Shown: piece after piece, positions 9,405 to 20,116 of the stretch | Numbering within the stretch: position 1 is the stretch's first letter | Layout of the letters: each line of letters opens with the position of its first letter | Assembly (NCBI GenBank): GCA_019358985.1 | Contig: JAHHIJ010000026.1 | Span: 1-64,000 of the forward strand | DNA length: 64,000 nt | Direction of reading: 5' to 3' | Origin: Tolypothrix brevis GSE-NOS-MK-07-07A | GTDB lineage: Bacteria; Cyanobacteriota; Cyanobacteriia; Cyanobacteriales; Nostocaceae | Position numbers and translations under genes: made by a program | The notes under the pieces: model-generated | The model's input: the letters and a program-made list of their open reading frames with translations, nothing else | Database searches by the model: none | What the model was told of the DNA's origin: nothing

Positions 9405-10457
9405 TTATTGTGGCGATACTCTGGTAGGGAGTGGCTGCAATCGCACAATGTTTTCAGATTGAATTGGTTGCAACCTTCCCATCTGCACTAAAGCTTGATG
9501 AACCATCGCCGCTACCTCACCACGGGTAGCTTCTCTGTTGGGAGCAAAAGTGTCTCTGTCTGGATAGTTTACCACAAGATTATTTGCTGTAGCAGCCGCT
9601 GTTTTGCCGATAGCATAGTTAGGAATCTCTTTAACATCTTTGAAGAGGGTTAAAGTTTTATCACCAGAAGTAGGTTCTTTCAACTTTAACCCACTGACAA
9701 GGGCTACTAAAACTTGCACTCGCGGAATTTTTTGGTCTGGTTTGAAGGTTTTGTCAGGATAACCTTTGAGAAATCCGGTTTTGATAGCTTGGTTAATTGC
9801 TGGAGTTGCCCAGTAATTTGATGGGATATCGCTAAAAGCGATCGCATTGGTGCCAAGCTTATTATTGAAGGCTTGTTCTAGTATTGACGCAAATTCAGCA
9901 CGAGTTACAGGCTGATTTGGTCTAAAAGAATAATCCGGAAAGCCTTTAATAATCCCACGAGAAGAAAGAACATTAATAAACCGCTTTGCCCAAAAGTCAT
10001 TAGGCACGTCGCTAAATGCAATTGGTGGTGGAATTGTAGACTTTTGCTCAGAGGGAGTCACCACGCGAAATGGTTCAGTAATGTTAGGAGAAGGTGACAA
10101 TTGGACTTGTGGTGGTGCAGCTGGAGCAACCGGAAATGGTAAAATCACCGTCGGAATTACTTCTGGAGGTGGATTTACTAAAGTAGGTTCATTTACAGTA
10201 ACAGGTGGAGCCGACGGCGGCACAGTATTTAAATTGGAGTTTTCATTGGGTTGTATCTGAGTCGTAGGGGGAACCGCAACAGACGCACTAGGAGACGGTG
10301 ACGGCAAAATGCTGAAGTTCCAGCCAGAATCCCTGCGAGAAAATGCCCAAAACAGAACCGCTCCAATAGTCGCAAAGGCAACCAAAATAGCAATGAATTC
10401 ATCAAAGCCGAGGGCATTTCTTTCAGATGACTCAGGATCGTTTGGTGTATTTGTCAT
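9405..10457 (-). CDS. SLH-domain protein with N-terminal membrane anchor
   Basis: 350 residues. Residues 1-20 are polar, a single membrane helix follows (about 21-42, IAILVAFATIGAVLFWAF), then a Pro/Ser/Val-rich linker to about 145. Three S-layer-homology domains fill the rest: FSDVPNDFWAKRFINVLSSRGIIKG, FSDIPSNYWATPAINQA and FKDVKEIPNYAIGKTAAA, each with the usual TRAEFA/TRGEVAA-type helix. SLH domains bind peptidoglycan-linked polymers, so the protein probably links inner membrane and wall. The frame is complete and the stop is 40 bases from a HIP1 site. The exact role is unknown; cyanobacteria carry many such paralogs. Confidence 0.85.
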   Translation of the reverse strand: MTNTPNDPESSERNALGFDEFIAILVAFATIGAVLFWAFSRRDSGWNFSILPSPSPSASVAVPPTTQIQPNENSNLNTVPPSAPPVTVNEPTLVNPPPEVIPTVILPFPVAPAAPPQVQLSPSPNITEPFRVVTPSEQKSTIPPPIAFSDVPNDFWAKRFINVLSSRGIIKGFPDYSFRPNQPVTRAEFASILEQAFNNKLGTNAIAFSDIPSNYWATPAINQAIKTGFLKGYPDKTFKPDQKIPRVQVLVALVSGLKLKEPTSGDKTLTLFKDVKEIPNYAIGKTAAATANNLVVNYPDRDTFAPNREATRGEVAAMVHQALVQMGRLQPIQSENIVRLQPLPTRVSPQ

Positions 10458-10768
10458 CGTAATTACTTTAGTAAAGGTAAAATTTGTATCTAAACAAATT
10501 AAGCCATAGATGGCACCTTTACACCACTGTTTTATTAGGATTCGGGATTACACCTAGCAGAATGCGATAAATCAATGATTTTTTCAGAATGCGATCGCAT
10601 TCTGTGATGTTGCCTCGAAAAGCCGATAAAATCCTTAGGTGAGGGGCTTAATTGTAAGTAATTTACCGAACATGATATAATTCATTCTTTGGAAATCCCT
10701 TAAGCAGCGATTAAACACACGGCGATTGATGCCTTGGTCATGCAAGATTTTGTGAGAAAATGTAAAAA
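10458..10768. other. Divergent intergenic region (311 bp)
   Basis: It separates the divergent SLH and MATE genes and should hold both promoters. Visible structure: a 20-bp palindrome centred on a HIP1 site (10585-10604) and, at about 10652-10680, the inverse of a sequence (ATATCATGTxCGGTAAATTACTTACAATT in outline) also found at 36757. Confidence 0.45.
10585..10604. repeat. 20-bp perfect palindrome centred on HIP1
   Basis: CAGAATGCGATCGCATTCTG extends the 8-bp HIP1 palindrome by six paired bases on each side. A half copy (CAGAATGCGAT) lies 27 bases upstream. It may be an operator for one of the divergent genes or a chance extension. Confidence 0.4.
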
Positions 10769-12301
10769 TTGAAACAAATACTTACGATATTAAGCAAACT
10801 CATAAGCGAGAACTTTGGCGGTAAGCGCATCACCACTATTGGGTCAAAGCTCACAGGAGAATACACATATGGCTTCGTAACTCGCTACTTCCGACTGGCG
10901 ATCGCCAACGTCCTCTCCAATATCATGATACCACTAGCCAATTTAGTCAGTGTCATCTTCTTGGGTCATCTAGAGGAAATCCACCACCTAGCTGGAGTTG
11001 CCCTAGCTGGAAACCTGCTTAACTTTCTCTACTTCGTTTTAGTCTTTTTACGGATGGGCACCACCGGGGTAACAGCACAAGCTGTAGGACGAGATGACCG
11101 AGAGGGTGTGTTGTTGGTGGGACTGCGTAATGGTTTAATTGCTGTTGTGCTGGGTGCAGCGATCGTACTTTTGCAGTACCCTTTGGGACATCTGGGCTTT
11201 GCTCTGCTAGATGTTGCTCCAGAGGTTAAAGCTTCAGGTCTTGCCTATTTTAACACCCAGATTTGGGGAGCGCCTGCGATTTTGCTCAACTTCGTCCTGT
11301 TTGGCTGGTTTCTGGGACAGGAAAAAAATGGCTTAGTTGTGCTATTGTCGGTCGTGGGTAATGCTGCCAACATCGCACTCGACTACCTGTTTATTATCCA
11401 CTTGGGCTGGGAAAGTATGGGGGCAGGAGTATCTTATGCTACAAGCCAATATCTGTCTCTATTGGTGGGATTGATTTTTTTGTGCAAAGAAATCCAGTGG
11501 CAAGAGTTACGAGAGGTAGCTGGAAAAATTTGGGACACCTCAGCTATACGCTCCACCTTGACTTTCAATGGAAACATCTTTATTAGCAATTTAGTTCTTA
11601 TGTTTACCTCCTTAACGTTTAACTATCAGGGGGCACAGATGGGGACGATTATCTATGCTCAAAATGCCTTGCTCTTACAGATATGGAATTTGAACTTCTA
11701 TTTTGTAGAAGGATTGGGATATGGCACAGAAACTTTGGTCGGAAACTTTAAAGGAAAAGGAGCTTCACAACAGTTAGCACCCCTGGTTGGAGTTTCTGTC
11801 TTAACTGCTCTGCTGGTGGGACTATCTTTCAGCGGAGTGTGTTGGCTATTTCCTGATACGGTTTTTGGGTTGTTAACCAACCACACTGAAGTCACCGAAA
11901 ACATTCATATTTTTGTTCCCTGGTTGCTACTTGCCCTGATATGCAGTTCAATAGGTTACATGCTAGATGGGTACTTCTTGGGTTTGGCAGAAGGGGATAC
12001 TCTCCGCAATGTTAGTTTAATTGCTCTTGCCGTGGGATTTTTACCTGCGGATGTAGTTGCGATTAAGTTTGAGAGTAACCATCTTTTATGGCTGGCTTTT
12101 CTTTTGTTCGACGCAATCAGAATGGTAATGCTTGGGGTACAGTTACCCAGGACATTTGCTCGTGATGTTGAGTCGGGTAGTGTCTCCCTTCCCGCTATAG
12201 AAGCAGATAGCGACTTTCCTCTAAGTATAGAAGCAGATCGTCAACAGATGCTAGCCGAAAAATTGGAAGTTTGCCCCGATGAGAAGTCATTACTAAACTA
12301 G
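10769..12301 (+). CDS. MATE-family efflux transporter (DinF-like)
   Basis: 510 residues with about twelve hydrophobic segments between residues 40 and 460. The N-terminal pattern FRLAIANVLSNIMIPLANLVSVIFLGHL and the following AGVALAGNLLNF, plus MGTTGVTAQAVGRDD, are typical of MATE proteins of the DinF branch, which export cationic or organic compounds using a sodium or proton gradient. The start is uncertain: the TTG used here (MKQILTILSK) has no good ribosome site, but the conserved region begins only about 35 residues in and no ATG lies between. The C-terminus ends in a short polar tail. It converges on the ATP-grasp/SET operon across a repeat-filled gap, so co-regulation is not supported by orientation. 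Confidence 0.85.
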   Translation: MKQILTILSKLISENFGGKRITTIGSKLTGEYTYGFVTRYFRLAIANVLSNIMIPLANLVSVIFLGHLEEIHHLAGVALAGNLLNFLYFVLVFLRMGTTGVTAQAVGRDDREGVLLVGLRNGLIAVVLGAAIVLLQYPLGHLGFALLDVAPEVKASGLAYFNTQIWGAPAILLNFVLFGWFLGQEKNGLVVLLSVVGNAANIALDYLFIIHLGWESMGAGVSYATSQYLSLLVGLIFLCKEIQWQELREVAGKIWDTSAIRSTLTFNGNIFISNLVLMFTSLTFNYQGAQMGTIIYAQNALLLQIWNLNFYFVEGLGYGTETLVGNFKGKGASQQLAPLVGVSVLTALLVGLSFSGVCWLFPDTVFGLLTNHTEVTENIHIFVPWLLLALICSSIGYMLDGYFLGLAEGDTLRNVSLIALAVGFLPADVVAIKFESNHLLWLAFLLFDAIRMVMLGVQLPRTFARDVESGSVSLPAIEADSDFPLSIEADRQQMLAEKLEVCPDEKSLLN

Positions 12302-12616
12302 TAGTCTGTCAAGACAGCCTTGAGAAATCAAGAGGTATTATCTAGGACTAGCCCGACTACATGCGTTTTTGTCATTGGTATAATTTCAGTAGACCGAAAA
12401 CTTGGGAAATTTGACGACATAAGAAGGGTTTCAGGCGATGATGATTGAAGTTGACGAGAGCGATCGCTTGCTTCACCAAGAGAACTGATTTACAACCCTA
12501 TTGCTCAAAAAGCAGATAATATCGGCATTCTGGCAGATTGTATACACTCGCTTAAATTAATGGTTCGTAAGCCTTCTGGAAATCTTTTCGGTCTACTGAA
12601 TTTAGTTACTCAATCT

Positions 12617-12710
12617 TTCATCTCCAGAAAACAATGTAGAGACGCGACCGGTCGCGTCTCTACAAGAGTTGTGAACAACGCATAGTTCATTTTCACTCTT
12701 ATGTCTAATA
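12617..12710. mobile_element. MITE (family A, copy 3)
   Basis: Like the copies at 3137 and 3905, but its central palindrome has the core CGACCGGTCG instead of TAGCAGTGCTA. Its left end is slightly degraded. It touches copy 4 through the shared junction ATGTCTAATAGACAT. Confidence 0.7.
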
Positions 12711-12803
12711 GACATCTCCAGAGTCATACGTTCCAGACGTAGCAATGCTACGTCTCATCAAGGGTTTCGGGCAACGCATAATTAAATTCTGGAGATGTCT
12801 AAT
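12708..12803. mobile_element. MITE (family A, copy 4) with perfect 14-bp inverted ends
   Basis: TAGACATCTCCAGA at the left and TCTGGAGATGTCTA at the right are exact inverse complements, defining the ends of the family best. The centre holds the palindrome with GTAGCAATGCTAC core. About 95 bp long, no coding capacity. Confidence 0.8.
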
Positions 12804-12805
12804 TA

Positions 12806-13348
12806 TTATTTGTCTACCATCAAGTTAGTGTCATCAACCTCTTCAAAAACTAATTGTTTGATATAATCACTGATCTGATAGGTCTGCAAAATAGCTGGGG
12901 GTAAATGTGCTGCACCCTGAATGCGTCCCACGCATCTTTCAGTTCCGCAGTCACAATCAAACTCTTGAGCCATAGACCATTCCGTAGATGGGTAGAAGAA
13001 GGTCATTTCTTCACCCACGTCAATCTTTCTCAGACAGCGAAGAACCCTCTTTGTAGTGTCAAAAAAAACATTGGGGTCGCAACTGTGATTTATATAGTGT
13101 AAAAACTCTGGAGTGAACATAATATGTTCTTCCTCATTGAATTGCACTGTCAAATAGTTTGGATCTGTCAAGATTTCTTTAGGTCTGAAATTGGAAATAA
13201 TGTCACCTGGTATAAAGTTCACAGTTGCATGAAGCGATTTTTCACCTGTTAAAGGACATTCCCAAACTTCAGCAAAAGATGAAACTTTAGTGATTTTATG
13301 TTGGGCAGTAGTTAGCTCTTCGTTGGTAGAGAATATCTGATTTTTCAT
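12806..13348 (-). CDS. SET-domain protein (putative lysine methyltransferase)
   Basis: 180 residues. The SET hallmarks are present: YINHSCDPN (His-Cys pair in NHSCDPN at 87-93, the AdoMet-binding pseudoknot), GEEMTFFYPSTEW (112-124, with the catalytic-type Tyr119), and a post-SET-like zinc cluster CDCGTERC (132-139). The usual ELTxDY motif is EMTFFY, an unusual version. Known SET enzymes methylate protein lysines using S-adenosylmethionine. The N-terminus is short, so the first SET strands are abbreviated. It lies 51 bases after the ATP-grasp-SET fusion on the same strand, presumably in one operon. Target protein or substrate is unknown. The ATG has no clear Shine-Dalgarno site. Confidence 0.8.
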   Translation of the reverse strand: MKNQIFSTNEELTTAQHKITKVSSFAEVWECPLTGEKSLHATVNFIPGDIISNFRPKEILTDPNYLTVQFNEEEHIMFTPEFLHYINHSCDPNVFFDTTKRVLRCLRKIDVGEEMTFFYPSTEWSMAQEFDCDCGTERCVGRIQGAAHLPPAILQTYQISDYIKQLVFEEVDDTNLMVDK

Positions 13349-13399
13349 CGAATAGTCAAAAATGAATTTTGTATGGAATAATCAAGACAATATATCTTC

Positions 13400-14872
13400 C
13401 TACATTTTGGGGCTATTTTCAATCTCAATTTTTAATTGTGAATTCTTTAACTTCTTTTCCCGCTGAGTTACAGAATTTCCAGATATTCCGCGAATGATAC
13501 CTCGACAATTGAGTGAGCCACACTGACAGTCAAATTCCAAGAAATTTTCATCATATAATGTGGCATAGTCTAAGGTCAGTTCCTCACCCCCAGTAATATC
13601 TCGTATTGCCACATAATCAAGTCCCTGAATAGCAATGTTAGGGTCGCAAGAGTGGTTTTGCGGACTCCATTCTGTTGGATTATCATCCCACAAAATGAAA
13701 ACTTCTTCACTAATGGGATAGGCGTAACGTTGAAAATCTTCTTTTTGGATCGCATCCCAATGAGATTCGACATAAGAACGAGTGACAATTTTTTGCGATC
13801 TAGCTTCTCCTGTAAATATAACTTCACCAGATTTCAAATCCTTCACCGCATAGATGCCATAGCCGGAAATCTGATTATTCCGCACTTTATACTTCTTTTG
13901 GCGGCGTTGGTGTCTGGCAATTCCTTCAGCAATAATATGTTTGAGAAATCCATCTAAACCAGTCCCGTCAAATTTCAGGATATAGTCAGCAGAATTTTCG
14001 GAAACTTCACCACAAAGAACAGTGCATGGTAAATTAATTTCCAAAAAAAAGACTTCTCCTTTACCATTGATTCTAAAGTCAACTCGAGCATATCCAGTCG
14101 GATTGATCGCCAAAAAAATCAGCTTTGTCGCTTCTCTTAAACGTACATCAAGTTGCTCGTCATCACAAGGAACGTAGCACTGTGGATGATGTTGTTTATG
14201 CTTTAGATCATAGGTTTTAAAATGCTCTCCTTTGGGAAATAAAAACTCAACAGGTTTATATACCACAGGTGAGCCTGCATCGTCTGGGTTAGCTGCTATC
14301 AGCACGGTCAGTTCGCGTCCATCAATATACTCTTCAATCAAAACTCGCTCAAAGTTAGCCAGAATATCCGCAGCTTTGCTCAGAAGTTCTTGTTTTGTTG
14401 TTACATAAGATTTATTGTCAACTCCCAGACTGTCCCCTGTTTCTGCCGGCTTCACAAACAGGGGAAATTTTAAATTCTGAAAGGTGTTTTCCACATCAGC
14501 TAAAGTTTCAGCTACTACAAACGCTGGTGTCTTAACTCCCATCGATTCCGCAACATATTTTATTACATCCTTAGGAGGATCGTACGGAGTTGGTTTAATT
14601 CCAGTGTAGGGTAAGTTGAGGTCTTCTAAGGCAGTAGCAACATCGTAAGAAAAGGGAATATCCCAATCTCGATAGCCCTCAATCAGGTTGACAAAAATAT
14701 CGTACCCCTGCTTTTTTAGTTCTTTTAACTGACGATAGGCTATGGTTTTATTGAGAAATACATGGTCTACTTGATCTTCGGGTAATAGATAAGACAGGTT
14801 GCGAGGTGGGTCATAGTTTTTATAGTCTAATGTCGATTGAGAATAGTCAGGTTGCAAAACGCAAACTTTCAT
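13400..14872 (-). CDS. ATP-grasp ligase fused to a SET domain
   Basis: 490 residues in two parts. Residues 1-325 are an ATP-grasp ligase of the D-Ala-D-Ala ligase type: FVKPAETGDSLGV (139-151, nucleotide-binding Lys and loop), LIEEYIDGRELTV (178-190), GYARVDFR (260-267) and FLEINLPC (276-283, with the metal-binding Glu and Asn). Residues 330-460 are a SET domain: SGYGIYAVKDLKSGE (336-350), NHSCDPN (406-412), GEELTLDYA (429-437) and a post-SET CQCGSLNC (449-456). ATP-grasp enzymes join a carboxylate to an amine or thiol; SET domains methylate lysine side chains. It may thus couple peptide-bond formation to N-methylation of a small molecule or protein. AGGA precedes the ATG. It is the first gene of an operon with a second SET protein. 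The cell-wall ddl role is unlikely because of the fusion and context. Confidence 0.85.
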   Translation of the reverse strand: MKVCVLQPDYSQSTLDYKNYDPPRNLSYLLPEDQVDHVFLNKTIAYRQLKELKKQGYDIFVNLIEGYRDWDIPFSYDVATALEDLNLPYTGIKPTPYDPPKDVIKYVAESMGVKTPAFVVAETLADVENTFQNLKFPLFVKPAETGDSLGVDNKSYVTTKQELLSKAADILANFERVLIEEYIDGRELTVLIAANPDDAGSPVVYKPVEFLFPKGEHFKTYDLKHKQHHPQCYVPCDDEQLDVRLREATKLIFLAINPTGYARVDFRINGKGEVFFLEINLPCTVLCGEVSENSADYILKFDGTGLDGFLKHIIAEGIARHQRRQKKYKVRNNQISGYGIYAVKDLKSGEVIFTGEARSQKIVTRSYVESHWDAIQKEDFQRYAYPISEEVFILWDDNPTEWSPQNHSCDPNIAIQGLDYVAIRDITGGEELTLDYATLYDENFLEFDCQCGSLNCRGIIRGISGNSVTQREKKLKNSQLKIEIENSPKM

Positions 14873-15113
14873 ATCAATTTCCTAAAGTGTCAAAGCTACC
14901 ATGTATTCAAAATACATAAATATGTAAACTTTTAGCAATACCTTCGCCAATTTAGGTGATTATTGATAATTTCTGACGTGGAAAAAGCATTTGCACTTCA
15001 CTGCCGATCTTTTTTGCCGGATAAAGAAAACCGAGTTCTTAATTTTGGATAAAGTTGAGCTACAGCATATTTCAGGGAAATGAGGTACATGCATAAAACC
15101 CAAAACCCGCTCT

Positions 15114-15140
15114 GAGACGTTCCTTTCGTAACGTCTCTAC
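15114..15140. repeat. Dispersed palindromic repeat, imperfect core
   Basis: GAGACGTTCC...GTAACGTCTCTAC, a family member whose core (TTCCTTTCGTAA) is no longer self-complementary throughout. Confidence 0.6.
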
Positions 15141-15190
15141 GTGTATTCAATAAAAACGCAATCTGCTGTAAGTACAGCATTTTATAAGTT

Positions 15191-15260
15191 CATGACGAAA
15201 ATTTATAACAAAAACTCTGCGTCACTTTGCGCTTACCTCCGCGCTCCTCTGCGTTAAAAA
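15191..15260. repeat. 70-bp dispersed repeat, copy 1
   Basis: The segment from CATGACGAAA to GCGTTAAAAA recurs in inverse orientation at 47491-47560 with only a few changes. It contains a CTCTGCGTCACTTTGCGC / GCGCTCCTCTGCGTT pattern resembling the 'CGCAGAG' repeats of Nostocales genomes; a related one lies inside cobN (40062). Confidence 0.7.
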
Positions 15261-15319
15261 ACACACTCGTTCTTATGCAAAACTGTACTAAGTGTCTTTT
15301 GATAACCGCTCAACACCTT

Positions 15320-16612
15320 TTACAGCACCCGTAGTAAACTAGGAATGCTGTCTATCGCATCTAAAGCCTGAATTTCTGCCAATGCTTGCCGAAAATTGCC
15401 TTCGCGCACATCGTGGGTGACTACAACAATTTCTGCTAGTTCTCCTTGAAAACCTGTTTGCACAATTGACTCTAAGCTGACACCATATTTGCCAAAGCAA
15501 GTACCCAATTTGCCGATGACTCCGGCTTGGTCTTTTGTGAGAAAACGGACGTAAAATCGGGTAATTAGTTCTGCCATTGGTACAATTTGGCAGTAATCCT
15601 GATGAGCGCAACTTAATAGGGGATTTGGGGTGGCTGTACTAGTTTTTAGAGCTGCAACTAAATTTAAAATATCTGAGCATACTGCACTGGCTGTTGCTCC
15701 TGCACCAGCACCGGGACCAAAAAACATCACCTGCTTTAGGGGTTCCCCTTCAACGAGAATAGCGTTATAAACGCCGTTAATGCTGGCTAATGGATGTTCT
15801 TTGGGTAATAAGGTGGGATGAACTCTGATGGAGAGCGAAGGGGGAGTGGAAGGGGTGATTGTTTTGGCGATCGCTAACAATTTAATCACAAATCCCAATT
15901 TATCGGCGTAGGCAATATCTGTTTTACTAACTTGCCGAATTCCCTCACAATAAACGTCTTGTAAATTTATCCGGCAACCATTGGCTAATGATGCGAGGAT
16001 GGCTATTTTATCGGCTGCATCTAAGCCATCCACATCGGCTGTGGGGTCTGCTTCAGCGTAACCCAACTTTTGAGCATCAGCTAAAACATCGTCGAAGTTA
16101 CTGCCTTCTGTTTGCATCCGCGTGAGGATGTAGTTAGTTGTACCGTTGACGATGCCTGTGACGGTGTGAATGCGATTTACGCTTAAAGATTGCTTTAAAG
16201 GTTGAATTACTGGAATACCACCACCAACGGCAGCTTCTAGCATTACATATACCCCGGCTTGATTGGCAGCTGTGAAAATTTCATCACCAAAACGCGCGAT
16301 CGCTGCTTTGTTAGCGGTAACAACATGCTTACCATTTTCAATCGCTTTCAAGATAAGCGATCGCGCCGGCTCTAATCCACCAATCAATTCCACAACAATA
16401 TCTACTGCCGGATCATTGACAATTGATTCTAAATCTGTAGTCAAAACATTTTTTGGTAATTCTACAGCACGGGGTAATTGGGGCGATCGGACACCCACTC
16501 GATATATTTCTATCTCTCGTAACAACGGGTGACGTCCGTCTAAATCCTGCAACAACTGCACTGTACCCGTCCCCACCGTCCCTAATCCAAGTATTCCTAG
16601 TTTCACACCCAC
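15320..16612 (-). CDS. hom: Homoserine dehydrogenase
   Basis: Reduces aspartate semialdehyde to homoserine with NAD(P)H, feeding threonine and methionine synthesis. 430 residues: Rossmann motif GILGLGTVGTG at the N-terminus, the conserved ANKAAIA and GGGIPVIQPL blocks, the catalytic region GIVNGTTNYILTRM followed by GYAEADPTADVDGLDAADKIAIL, and a C-terminal ACT regulatory domain (about 345-425, beginning VIGKLGTCFGKYGVSLESI). This is the usual monofunctional form. The start was set at a GTG giving MGVKLGILG, as in related cyanobacterial proteins; a TTG 24 bases upstream and a GTG 6 bases downstream are alternatives. It lies downstream of petH on the same strand but is separated from it by two hairpins. 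Confidence 0.95.
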   Translation of the reverse strand: MGVKLGILGLGTVGTGTVQLLQDLDGRHPLLREIEIYRVGVRSPQLPRAVELPKNVLTTDLESIVNDPAVDIVVELIGGLEPARSLILKAIENGKHVVTANKAAIARFGDEIFTAANQAGVYVMLEAAVGGGIPVIQPLKQSLSVNRIHTVTGIVNGTTNYILTRMQTEGSNFDDVLADAQKLGYAEADPTADVDGLDAADKIAILASLANGCRINLQDVYCEGIRQVSKTDIAYADKLGFVIKLLAIAKTITPSTPPSLSIRVHPTLLPKEHPLASINGVYNAILVEGEPLKQVMFFGPGAGAGATASAVCSDILNLVAALKTSTATPNPLLSCAHQDYCQIVPMAELITRFYVRFLTKDQAGVIGKLGTCFGKYGVSLESIVQTGFQGELAEIVVVTHDVREGNFRQALAEIQALDAIDSIPSLLRVL

Positions 16613-16641
16613 AAACTTTATACCAAATTCCACCAATCACA

Positions 16642-16673
16642 ATTGTAGGTGAGGCATATGCCCCACCTACAAT
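16642..16673. terminator. Near-perfect 32-bp hairpin between petH and hom
   Basis: ATTGTAGGTGAGGCAT pairs with ATGCCCCACCTACAAT with one mismatch. It lies just after the petH stop on the petH strand and probably ends or protects that transcript. A second repeat palindrome follows at 16742. Confidence 0.55.
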
Positions 16674-16741
16674 CTTTTATGTTTTTATGAGTACTAAGTT
16701 ATGGTTATCTGTTATGAGCTTTAACTCCTAACTTCTAACTC

Positions 16742-16773
16742 TTGTAGAGACGCGAAATTTCGCGTCTCTACAA
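16742..16773. repeat. Dispersed palindromic repeat, CGAAATTTCG core
   Basis: TTGTAGAGACGCGAAA and its exact inverse complement form a perfect 32-bp palindrome. It sits 14 bases from the petH stop. Confidence 0.75.
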
Positions 16774-16786
16774 CTCCCGCTCCTCA

Positions 16787-19049
<2,263 letters not shown>

Positions 19050-20057
19050 ATGACAAATAAGCCGGAACGCGTGGTATTGATTGGAGTAGCTGGAGACTCA
19101 GGATGCGGTAAATCGACATTTTTGCGTCGTTTAATAGATTTATTTGGTGAAGAATTAATGACAGTCATCTGCTTGGATGACTATCATTGTCTTGATCGCA
19201 AACAGCGCAAAGAAACAGGGATAACAGCACTTGATCCAAGAGCGAACAATTTTGACCTGATGTATGAGCAAATCAAAGCGCTCAAAGAAGGTAAAGCAAT
19301 TGATAAGCCGATTTACAACCACGAAACCGGTTTGCTCGATCCCGCAGAAAGGATAGAGCCGAATCACATTTTAGTGATTGAAGGGTTGCATCCTTTATAT
19401 GACGAGCGAGTGCGATCGCTCATCGACTTCAGTGTATACTTTGACATTAGCGATGAAGTTAAAATCGCCTGGAAAATCCAGCGTGACATGGCTGAACGCG
19501 GTCATCGCTACGAAGATGTATTAGCGCAAATCAATTCTCGCAAACCTGACTTTGAGAAGTTCATCGAACCCCAAAGAGAATTTGCTGATATAGTTCTCCA
19601 GGTATTACCGACCAACTTAATTAAAGAAGACAAAGAACGCAAAGTACTGCGGGTACGTATGCTTCAACGGGAAGATAAGCAAGGCTTTGAGCCAAGTTAC
19701 CTATTCGATGAAGGATCAAGCATCCAGTGGACTCCTTGCGGACGTAAGCTTACCTGCTCATACCCAGGTATGCAACTATACTACGGCTCAGATGTTTACT
19801 ACGGTCGTTACGTCTCCGTACTAGAAGTAGATGGTCAATTTGACAACTTAGAAGAAGTCATTTACATCGAAACTCACCTAAGCAAAACATCTACCAAATA
19901 CGAGGGTGAAATGACTCACCTGCTACTCCAGCATCGTGAGTATCCTGGTTCCAATAATGGTACTGGTTTATTCCAAGTGCTTACGGGTTTGAAAATGCGT
20001 GCCGCTTATGAGCGATTGACAGCTAAAGAAGCAAAGCTTGCAACAGCTCAGGTATAA
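19050..20057 (+). CDS. prk: Phosphoribulokinase
   Basis: Phosphorylates ribulose 5-phosphate to ribulose 1,5-bisphosphate in the Calvin-Benson cycle. 335 residues with the P-loop GVAGDSGCGKSTF (12-24). The two N-terminal cysteines (Cys19 in the P-loop and Cys41 in VICLDDYH) form the redox-switch pair of the oxygenic-phototroph enzyme, which also binds CP12 and GAPDH in the dark. Other family blocks are DPRANNFDLMYEQ, IEGLHPLYDERVR and the RDMAERGHRYEDVL region. The start is fixed by AGAGGAGA seven bases before the ATG. A strong terminator follows. It is monocistronic and divergent from petH. Confidence 0.98.
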   Translation: MTNKPERVVLIGVAGDSGCGKSTFLRRLIDLFGEELMTVICLDDYHCLDRKQRKETGITALDPRANNFDLMYEQIKALKEGKAIDKPIYNHETGLLDPAERIEPNHILVIEGLHPLYDERVRSLIDFSVYFDISDEVKIAWKIQRDMAERGHRYEDVLAQINSRKPDFEKFIEPQREFADIVLQVLPTNLIKEDKERKVLRVRMLQREDKQGFEPSYLFDEGSSIQWTPCGRKLTCSYPGMQLYYGSDVYYGRYVSVLEVDGQFDNLEEVIYIETHLSKTSTKYEGEMTHLLLQHREYPGSNNGTGLFQVLTGLKMRAAYERLTAKEAKLATAQV

Positions 20058-20085
20058 AACCAGCAATCTTTGTGTCAAAGCTTTT

Positions 20086-20116
20086 GGGGGTGCATGAGTG
20101 CAGCCCCTATTTTTTT
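20086..20116 (+). terminator. Rho-independent terminator after prk
   Basis: GGGG-G-TGCA / TGCA-G-CCCC with a TGAG loop (one internal mismatch) followed by ATTTTTTT, 29 bases past the prk stop. Confidence 0.85.

Larger units (their letters stand above)
12302..12805. other. Gap between convergent genes, filled by two MITEs
   Basis: About 315 bases without recognisable content (one HIP1 site near 12461) are followed by two family-A MITEs lying end to end (12617-12803). The second ends 3 bases from the SET gene stop. Confidence 0.5.
14873..15319. other. Intergenic region with two dispersed repeats
   Basis: It contains the promoter side of the ATP-grasp-SET operon, a palindromic repeat (15114-15140) and a 70-bp dispersed repeat (15191-15260). 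No gene is supported. Confidence 0.5.

Noticed and set aside
10769-14872. MATE exporter as part of the ATP-grasp/SET cluster
   Set aside because: It is on the opposite strand, convergent, with two MITEs between; neighbourhood alone does not support a joint operon.
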